Shown here: positions 1 to 7,687 of the stretch, piece by piece
Position numbering within the stretch: the stretch's first letter is position 1
Layout of the letters: every line of letters begins with the position of its first letter
From: Pseudomonadota bacterium
GTDB taxonomy: Bacteria; Pseudomonadota; Gammaproteobacteria; Xanthomonadales; Rhodanobacteraceae
Length of the DNA stretch: 7,687 nucleotides
Direction: 5' to 3'
Assembly (NCBI GenBank): GCA_025351555.1
Contig: JANXVS010000162.1
Coordinates: 1-7,687 of the forward strand
Notes under the pieces: generated by a model
Database searches by the model: none
What the model was told of the DNA's origin: nothing
What the model saw: the letters and a program-made list of their open reading frames with translations, nothing else
Position numbers and translations under genes: made by a program

Positions 1-77
1 CGGCTGAAAATCCTCTCGTGCATGCTGCCTGCGCTCTAAAATCTGCCAAAATTGCCCACTCGATTTCCCGAAGAGCC

Positions 78-97
78 AAAAAAGAAGGGCGCCAGCA

Positions 98-107
<10 letters not shown>
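78..107 (-). terminator. Intrinsic terminator of comM, overlapping its 3' end
   Basis: Read on the minus strand, GGGAGCC (107-101), a 7-nt loop (100-94) and GGCGCCC (93-87) form a hairpin with six of seven pairs and one A/G mismatch. TTCTTTTTT (86-78) follows at once. The comM stop codon TGA (100-98) lies in the loop, so the upstream arm is the last coding sequence of comM. Hairpin plus T-tract is the classic Rho-independent layout. The mismatch makes the stem moderate rather than strong. No folding energy was computed. Confidence 0.55.
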
Positions 108-2509
<2,402 letters not shown>

Positions 2510-2518
2510 CTGCGCCGC

Positions 2519-3658
2519 CTAGCGCGGTGGTTCGGGTTTCCAGAAATCGCGCTCGATGATGCGATACAGCGCCGCGGTATAACGCTGCGCATCGGCGTGG
2601 GTCAGATGCGACCATTCCGGCAGTTCCAATCCCTGCAACTCCGGGTAGTCTTCAAAGTGAATGCCGGGCGCGCCGGTGCGTGCGAGCAGCACGTCCCAGG
2701 TTCTGGCGCGCGGCAGCACCTTGTTCTCGAACTCCAGATATGCCCCGGCGCTTGGCGGCCGCACGAACAGCACCTGCACGCCGCGTGCGCGCAGCGTGGT
2801 CACAGCCTTCACTGCTCGATCGATTTGTTCGTTGAGGGTTTGCCGCATTTTTTCCGGCGGCGGCGTGTCTTCGTTCGGCGTGAAATGCTGCAGCCAGATA
2901 TTCCGCGCCAGCTCGCGATATTCGGGATCGTTTTCCACCTTGTCCCAGATATGCGTATTGCGGTCCATCTCGCTGACCCGCAGCTTGCGCACATCGATCC
3001 GCCACGTTTTCCCGGGGCGCGCCGGCCAATCCTGGCGCTCGAGCACGGTGGCCAGGGCGAAATCCGGATCGTCGAAGGCGAAGTACGGCTCGATGAAGTG
3101 CATCGACAGCCACTGACCAACGCGCTGCGAAGGCGTTTCCTTGAGGTAAAACTTGAACACGTCGCCGCGATAGGCATAGCCGCTGAAGAACAGATCCGGC
3201 GCGACGCCGACGAGCAGATGGCCGGTGAATTTCGGGTCTGCGGCGAGGTCTTCCATGAATATCAGCGGCGTGGTGCCTTCCAGCGCGAGCTGAATCGGAC
3301 GCTTGCCCGCAAGCTTCTCCCACACATCCAGCTGCACGTCGAACAGGATGCGCGAGGCGCTGAGCAACACGGTGGCATTGCCTTCGCCGTTGTCGATGCG
3401 ACGACGCTGCATCGCCCACAGGCCACCGCTATTGGCGATGGTTGGCTTGGCGCCGAATGCGCGCCAATGCCATTCCCAGGCGCCCATCAGCAAAACGAAC
3501 AGCACCAGTGCGCCGAGAAAAATCCGGTTCCACGGCTGCACCGGAATATCGCGCATCGGCACCGGCTGCGCCACGCCGGGGCGATCGGCCGCGGTCAGGC
3601 GCTCGGCGCCGGATGTGCTGACGACGCGTGAGTCAGAACTGGAAATAGATGAAGGCAT
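2519..3658 (-). CDS. Membrane-anchored SGNH/AlgX-AlgJ-like protein, MBOAT partner (probable O-acetyltransferase)
   Basis: This 379-residue protein has a polar N-terminus, a single membrane segment at about residues 46-60, and a remainder that is probably periplasmic. The fold resembles SGNH hydrolase-like partners of AlgI-type acyltransferases. Block I appears as LLSASR (98-103, likely nucleophile S102), the oxyanion-type segment as EGTTPL (127-132), then VGVAPDLFFSG (150-160) and a C-terminal PEWSHL (347-352, likely catalytic H351). Glutamate (E348) stands where the DxxH motif normally has Asp. Family knowledge: such proteins take acetyl groups delivered by the MBOAT channel and transfer them to a periplasmic glycan. 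The ATG at 3658 is chosen because AGGGAG (3670-3665) lies 6 nt upstream; an in-frame TTG at 3688 lacks this. The start overlaps the MBOAT end by 26 bp, so translation is probably coupled. It is not specifically alginate-related on this evidence, and the exact substrate is unknown. Confidence 0.75.
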   Translation of the reverse strand: MPSSISSSDSRVVSTSGAERLTAADRPGVAQPVPMRDIPVQPWNRIFLGALVLFVLLMGAWEWHWRAFGAKPTIANSGGLWAMQRRRIDNGEGNATVLLSASRILFDVQLDVWEKLAGKRPIQLALEGTTPLIFMEDLAADPKFTGHLLVGVAPDLFFSGYAYRGDVFKFYLKETPSQRVGQWLSMHFIEPYFAFDDPDFALATVLERQDWPARPGKTWRIDVRKLRVSEMDRNTHIWDKVENDPEYRELARNIWLQHFTPNEDTPPPEKMRQTLNEQIDRAVKAVTTLRARGVQVLFVRPPSAGAYLEFENKVLPRARTWDVLLARTGAPGIHFEDYPELQGLELPEWSHLTHADAQRYTAALYRIIERDFWKPEPPR

Positions 3659-5048
3659 TGCCCTCTCCCTGTGCTGCGACGATGGCAAACGCCATCAGCG
3701 CCCAGACCGCGCAGATCGCAGCCGGGTGTGCTCGCGCAACCACGGACTCGAGCGTGCGTGCGCGCATCAGCCAGTGCGTGAGCACGATGCCGCCGACGAT
3801 CGCGGCGACGAACACCAGCAACGGCGTCGCCAGAATCGGTTTGGTGCCCGCATTCATGCCGAGCATGCCGTGCAGCACGACCCAAGCCTTGCCGAAGGTC
3901 TTGGCGCGGAAGAACACCCAGGTCAGATTAACGAGCGCATAAGTCAGCAGACCAAGCGCAACGAAGGCGAGCGGGCCAGGCCTGTAGTTGCTGAAGCGCG
4001 TGCGCAGGACGCGTTCGACAGCCAGATACAAGCCGTGCAAACCGCCCCAGACGACGAAGGTCCAATTCGCGCCATGCCAGAGACCGCCGAGCAGCATCGT
4101 CGTCATCAGTGCGGCATAAGTGCGGGCCTCACCGTGACGATTGCCGCCTAGCGGGATGTACAGATAGTCGCGCAGCCATGACGACAGGGTGATATGCCAG
4201 CGTCGCCAGAAATCGGAAAAGCCGACCGCTGCGTAGGGAAAGCGGAAATTGTCCGGCATCGCGAAGCCCAGACACATTGCCGCGCCGATCGCGGTGGTCG
4301 AGTAGCCGGCGAAATCGCAGAAGATCTGGCCGCTGAACGCCAGCGTCCCGAACCAGGCATCGAGTGCGCCGGGAATCTTGTCGACGTCGTAGACTTTTTC
4401 CGCGGCGCCGGCGAGAAAACTGTCGGCGAGCACGACCTTGTTGAACAGGCCCAGCGTCATCAGCGCGAGCCCGAAGCGCAGCTGATTCGCACTGGCGCGG
4501 CGCGGTTCGGCAAACTGCGGCACCAGTTCGGTCGGGCGCATGATGGGACCTGCGACCAGATGCGGGAAGAACGTCACGAACAGCGCGTAGTCGAGGAAGT
4601 TGCGCGCCGGCACAGCGCGGCGCAAGTAGACATCCAGCGTGTACGACAAAGTGGCAAAGGTATAGAAGGATATTCCGACCGGCAGGACGATATCGGAATG
4701 CGGCGCTTGATACGCCACGCCGAGCGATGCCATCAGCGCGCTGAAGTTGTCGAGCAGGAACTGGCCATACTTGAAATAGCCAAGCATGCCGAGGTTCGCG
4801 ATCACCGACAGCAGCATCCAGGCGTGACGGTGCGACTGGCGCTGCGCCTTGACCAATCCTTGCGCCGCGTACCAGTCGACCACGGTCGAGATCCACAGCA
4901 GGAACACGAACGGCGGATTCCACGCGGCGTAGAAGATATAGCTCGCGATCAGCAGATTGACTTTCTTCGTGGTCCAGCCGAACGGCATGGAATGCAACGC
5001 GAGCACAAGCGCGAAGAACACCACGAAGGTGAGTGAGTTGAAGACCAT
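3633..5048 (-). CDS. MBOAT family O-acyltransferase (AlgI-like)
   Basis: This 471-residue polytopic inner-membrane protein has the usual AlgI/DltB-type length. It starts MVFNSLTFVVFFALVLAL, close to the common family start. The core MBOAT motif FWRRWHITLSSWLRDYLYIP (280-299) contains the conserved H285. The second motif LWHGANWTFVVWGGLHG (323-339) contains the catalytic histidine H325. Also present are DIVLPVGISFYTF (119-131) and FFPHLVAGPIMRP (160-172), both typical of the AlgI branch. Family knowledge: these proteins form a channel that passes acyl groups, usually acetyl from cytoplasmic donors, to an extracytoplasmic transferase. The ATG at 5048 is preferred because GGGGAG (5058-5053) lies 4 nt upstream; an in-frame TTG at 5060 overlaps that site. 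The gene is first in a two-gene operon with the SGNH-like gene. No alginate, cellulose or lipopolysaccharide gene is visible, so naming it algI would overreach. Confidence 0.93.
   Translation of the reverse strand: MVFNSLTFVVFFALVLALHSMPFGWTTKKVNLLIASYIFYAAWNPPFVFLLWISTVVDWYAAQGLVKAQRQSHRHAWMLLSVIANLGMLGYFKYGQFLLDNFSALMASLGVAYQAPHSDIVLPVGISFYTFATLSYTLDVYLRRAVPARNFLDYALFVTFFPHLVAGPIMRPTELVPQFAEPRRASANQLRFGLALMTLGLFNKVVLADSFLAGAAEKVYDVDKIPGALDAWFGTLAFSGQIFCDFAGYSTTAIGAAMCLGFAMPDNFRFPYAAVGFSDFWRRWHITLSSWLRDYLYIPLGGNRHGEARTYAALMTTMLLGGLWHGANWTFVVWGGLHGLYLAVERVLRTRFSNYRPGPLAFVALGLLTYALVNLTWVFFRAKTFGKAWVVLHGMLGMNAGTKPILATPLLVFVAAIVGGIVLTHWLMRARTLESVVARAHPAAICAVWALMAFAIVAAQGEGNAFIYFQF
3661..3670 (-). 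promoter_or_regulatory. Ribosome binding site of the SGNH-like gene inside the MBOAT coding end
   Basis: The minus strand reads AGGGAGAGGG (3670-3661), followed after 2 nt by the ATG at 3658. The AGGGAG core is 6 nt from the start. The site lies within the last codons of the MBOAT gene, supporting translational coupling and deciding between the ATG at 3658 and the upstream TTG at 3688. Confidence 0.65.
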
Positions 5049-5113
5049 GGCTCTCCCCAAGCCCCGCCCGAACCTTGCCGGGACGGCAGGCTCTGAGCGA
5101 TTTCCAGTCGCGA

Positions 5114-5142
5114 ATCATGGACGTAATTCAGACAGATCGCAA
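5114..5142 (-). promoter_or_regulatory. Candidate sigma-70 promoter of the MBOAT-SGNH operon
   Basis: On the minus strand TTGCGA (5142-5137) and CATGAT (5119-5114) are separated by exactly 17 bp. Each matches its consensus at four of six bases. The start site would fall near 5107, leaving a leader of about 59 nt that includes a small hairpin (about 5074-5090). It is plausible by spacing, but the matches are modest. Confidence 0.35.
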
Positions 5143-5180
5143 ATCGCGGCGGACCCGACGGCGCCCGCGCACCCCACTGC

Positions 5181-5186
5181 TACAAT
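5181..5186 (+). promoter_or_regulatory. Candidate -10 element of the indolepyruvate oxidoreductase gene
   Basis: TACAAT matches TATAAT at five of six bases and lies 32 bp before the ATG at 5219, giving a leader of about 26 nt. The hexamer 17 bp upstream (GACGGC) is a poor -35 box. No strong Shine-Dalgarno precedes the ATG. Confidence 0.4.
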
Positions 5187-5218
5187 TGGCACCTTGATCG
5201 TTCTGCCCGGTGTCCGCC

Positions 5219-7687
5219 ATGTCTGCTCCTGCCGTAAAACTCGACCTGGATTACACGCTCGAGCACAAATACACGCGCGCTGAAGGCCGCATTTATCTTT
5301 CGGGCGTGCAGGCTTTGGTGCGGTTGCCGCTGATGCAGCAGATGCGTGATCGCGCGGCCAATCTCAATACCGCGGGTTTCATTTCCGGCTATCGCGGCTC
5401 GCCGCTCGGCGGTTTCGATCTGGAATTGTGGAAAGCAAAAAAACACCTCAAGGCCGCGAGCATCGAATTCCAGCCCGGCCTGAACGAGGATCTTGGCGCG
5501 ACGATGGTCTGGGGCACGCAGCAGGCGAATCTTTTTCCCGGCGCCAAATACGACGGCGTGTTTTCGATGTGGTACGGCAAGGGCCCGGGCGTGGACCGCT
5601 GCGGCGACGTGTTCAAGCACGGCAACGCGGCGGGTACCTCGAAGCATGGCGGTGTGCTCGCGCTCGCGGCGGACGATCACGCTTGTCGCTCGTCAACGCT
5701 GCCGCATGGATCGGAACTGGAATTCGTTTCGGCGATGATGCCGGTGCTCAATCCCGCTGGCGTTCAGGATATTCTCGACATGGGCCTGCTCGGCTGGGCC
5801 ATGTCGCGCTTCACCGGACGCTGGGTCGGCTTCAAGACGATTGCGGAAACGGTTGAATCCAGCGCAAGCGTCAACGTCAATCCACATCAGCTCGACATCG
5901 TGTTACCCGAAGACTTCGAATTGCCGCCCGGCGGCTTGAACATCCGCTGGCCCGACCCGCCACTGGATCAGGAAATGCGCCTGCACCAGTACGCGGTCAA
6001 GGCCGCGATCGCGTTCGCGCGCGCAAACCGCATTGATCGCATCATGATCGATTCGCCGAAGGCGCGGCTTGGCATCATCACCACCGGCAAGAGCTATCTT
6101 GACGTACTGCAGGCGCTGGAATATCTCGGCATCGATGTGCGCGCGGCCGTCGACATCGGCATCCGCGTATACAAAGTCGGCATGACCTGGCCGCTGGAAC
6201 CGGTCGGTATCCGCGAATTCGCGGCGGGTCTGGAAGACATCATCGTGGTTGAAGAGAAGCGTTCCTTCATCGAATCGCAGATGAAGGAATCCATGTACAA
6301 CTGGGATCACCATACGCGGCCGTCCATCGTCGGCAAATTCGACGAGGCCAACGAATGGATTCTGCCATCCACGAACGAGCTGACGCCCGCACGCATCGCG
6401 CGTGTGATTGCCAAGCGCCTGGCGCGTTTCTTCACCAGCGATACGATCAGCGATCGCCTGAAATGGATTGCGGCCAAGGAAGCCGAGCTCGCCCTGCCGC
6501 GCGCGAATTTTCCGCGTGCTGCGCACTACTGCTCCGGCTGCCCGCACAACACCTCGACCGCCGTGCCGGAAGGTTCGCGCGCACTCGGCGGCATCGGCTG
6601 CCACTATATGGTCACCTGGATGGATCGGCGCACCGACACGTTCACGCAGATGGGCGGCGAAGGCGCCACCTGGTGCGGCCAGGCGCCGTTCACCGAAACC
6701 AGGCATGTCTTCCAGAATCTCGGTGACGGCACCTATTTCCATTCCGGCTCGCTGGCAATCCGCCAGGCGATCGCGGCGAAGGTCAATATCACCTACAAGA
6801 TTCTTTACAACGACGCGGTCGCGATGACCGGCGGCCAACCGGTCGACGGCACGCTGACCGTGCCGAATATCGCGCATCAGGTGCGCAGCGAAGGCGCGCA
6901 GACGATCGTCGTGATGTCGGACGATATCGAGAAATGGTCGGATGCCTCGATCTTTCCGAGCGACGTTGAATTCATCCATCGCGATGAACTTGACGCCGTG
7001 CAGAAACGTCTGCGTGAAGTCGAAGGCACCTCCGTGTTGATCTACGATCAGACCTGCGCCACCGAAAAACGTCGCCGGCGCAAGCGCGGAAAACTTGAGG
7101 ACCCGAAGAAACGCGTCTTCATCAATTCGCTGGTCTGCGAAGGTTGCGGTGATTGCGGCAAGGAATCGTTCTGCGTCTCGGTACTGCCGAAAGAAACCGA
7201 GTACGGACGCAAGCGCGAGATCGACCAGAACAGTTGCAACAAGGATTATTCCTGCGTCAAGGGCTTCTGCCCGAGCTTCGTCACCATCCACGGCGGCGGC
7301 GTGAAGAAACGCAAGCCTTCCACCAAAGTGGATTTTTCCACATTGCCGCAACCGACATTTTCCACCGATCTGGCACAGCCGTGGAATATCCTGGTCACCG
7401 GTATCGGCGGCACCGGCGTGGTCACCATCGGCGCGCTTATCGGCATGGCCGCGCATCTGGAAGGCAAGGGCGCGAGCGTGCTCGACCAGACCGGCCTCGC
7501 CCAGAAAGGCGGCGCGGTCACCTGTCATCTGCGCATCGCGCAGGCGCCGGCCGACATCCACGCCGTGCGCATTGCCGCGGGCGAGGCGGACCTCGTGCTC
7601 GGCTGCGACATGGTCGTGGTCAACGATTACTGGGCGCTGTCGAAGATCCGCGCCGAGCGCAGCAGCGTCGTGCTCAACACCTACGAG
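5219..7687 (+). CDS. Fused indolepyruvate:ferredoxin oxidoreductase (3' end beyond window)
   Basis: 823 codons are open to the window edge with no stop; family members are about 1,150-1,200 residues, so roughly the last third is missing. It begins MSAPAVKLDLDYTLEHKY. Domain order: an N-terminal pyruvate-oxidoreductase-like thiamine-diphosphate domain with GFISGYRGSPLGGFD (53-67) and conserved E90; a C-terminal-type TPP domain with YCSGCPHN (C438, C441) and the cofactor motif GDG (502-504) to N531; a cysteine-rich iron-sulfur region (C640, C643, C646, C652, C673, C679, C684); then the gamma domain starting with the Rossmann-like GIGGTG (728-733). Family knowledge: these single-chain enzymes combine the IorA and IorB functions and oxidatively decarboxylate indolepyruvate, phenylpyruvate or similar aryl 2-oxoacids to acyl-CoA with a ferredoxin-type acceptor, in amino-acid catabolism. 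The N-terminus shows no signal peptide, so the protein is cytoplasmic. A GTG three codons upstream of the ATG is a less likely start. The gene is divergent from the MBOAT operon with no functional link evident. Confidence 0.92.
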   Translation, partial: MSAPAVKLDLDYTLEHKYTRAEGRIYLSGVQALVRLPLMQQMRDRAANLNTAGFISGYRGSPLGGFDLELWKAKKHLKAASIEFQPGLNEDLGATMVWGTQQANLFPGAKYDGVFSMWYGKGPGVDRCGDVFKHGNAAGTSKHGGVLALAADDHACRSSTLPHGSELEFVSAMMPVLNPAGVQDILDMGLLGWAMSRFTGRWVGFKTIAETVESSASVNVNPHQLDIVLPEDFELPPGGLNIRWPDPPLDQEMRLHQYAVKAAIAFARANRIDRIMIDSPKARLGIITTGKSYLDVLQALEYLGIDVRAAVDIGIRVYKVGMTWPLEPVGIREFAAGLEDIIVVEEKRSFIESQMKESMYNWDHHTRPSIVGKFDEANEWILPSTNELTPARIARVIAKRLARFFTSDTISDRLKWIAAKEAELALPRANFPRAAHYCSGCPHNTSTAVPEGSRALGGIGCHYMVTWMDRRTDTFTQMGGEGATWCGQAPFTETRHVFQNLGDGTYFHSGSLAIRQAIAAKVNITYKILYNDAVAMTGGQPVDGTLTVPNIAHQVRSEGAQTIVVMSDDIEKWSDASIFPSDVEFIHRDELDAVQKRLREVEGTSVLIYDQTCATEKRRRRKRGKLEDPKKRVFINSLVCEGCGDCGKESFCVSVLPKETEYGRKREIDQNSCNKDYSCVKGFCPSFVTIHGGGVKKRKPSTKVDFSTLPQPTFSTDLAQPWNILVTGIGGTGVVTIGALIGMAAHLEGKGASVLDQTGLAQKGGAVTCHLRIAQAPADIHAVRIAAGEADLVLGCDMVVVNDYWALSKIRAERSSVVLNTYE

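Noticed and set aside
1..77. Possible gene ends at the window edge: a minus-strand ATG at 23 (MHERIFS...) and a plus-strand frame ending TAA at 37-39
   Set aside because: Only 7 and 12 codons are visible, with no recognisable family sequence. The minus ATG with AGGC just upstream could start the next gene after comM, but this cannot be supported from so little.
2597..3631. 344-codon open frame on the plus strand
   Set aside because: It is antisense to the SGNH-like gene and is an Arg/His/Gln-rich composition typical of a shadow frame, with no start context or domain.
4194..5036. 280-codon open frame on the plus strand
   Set aside because: It is antisense to the MBOAT gene, with a charged shadow-type composition and no family resemblance.
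5903..7561. 552-codon open frame on the minus strand
   Set aside because: It lies wholly antisense to the oxidoreductase gene, whose motifs are unmistakable. High third-position GC keeps the opposite frame free of stops, and its protein shows no recognisable domain.

Overview
The window reads as ordinary chromosomal DNA from a GC-rich gammaproteobacterium, most likely a member of the Xanthomonadales (Lysobacterales). This rests on the gene content (ComM, UbiK, a P-II protein very close to enterobacterial GlnB, and a single-chain indolepyruvate oxidoreductase) and on strong G/C preference at third codon positions, which also produces many long antisense shadow frames. The assignment is by recognition; no search was run. 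I see no rRNA, tRNA, CRISPR array, insertion sequence or phage gene.

Layout. Positions 78-2013 hold two minus-strand genes: ubiK (1750-2013, TTG start), a ubiquinone-biosynthesis accessory factor, and downstream of it comM (98-1606), an AAA+ branch-migration helicase used in natural transformation. comM ends in an intrinsic terminator that overlaps its stop codon. A 157-bp divergent spacer (2014-2170) with two inverted repeats separates ubiK from a plus-strand P-II gene (2171-2509). The P-II gene runs convergently, with a 9-bp gap, into a two-gene minus-strand operon. That operon consists of an AlgI-like membrane-bound O-acyltransferase (3633-5048) followed, with a 26-bp overlap, by a membrane-anchored SGNH/AlgX-AlgJ-like protein (2519-3658). 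A 170-bp divergent spacer (5049-5218) with one candidate promoter in each direction leads to a large plus-strand gene (5219 to beyond the window end). It encodes the fused indolepyruvate:ferredoxin oxidoreductase; 823 codons are present and the C-terminus is missing.

How the genes work together. The MBOAT and SGNH proteins are translationally coupled and together resemble an O-acetylation machine that moves acetyl groups across the inner membrane onto an exported glycan. No glycan-synthesis gene is in view, so the substrate is unknown. P-II (nitrogen/2-oxoglutarate sensing), UbiK (ubiquinone), ComM (DNA uptake and recombination) and the oxidoreductase (aromatic 2-oxoacid breakdown) are otherwise unrelated housekeeping or metabolic functions.

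I did not find a convincing new system. The best leads are the orphan acetylation pair with its diverged SGNH catalytic motifs, the paired dyads in front of the P-II gene, and a small 15-bp tandem repeat lying across the ubiK stop codon.
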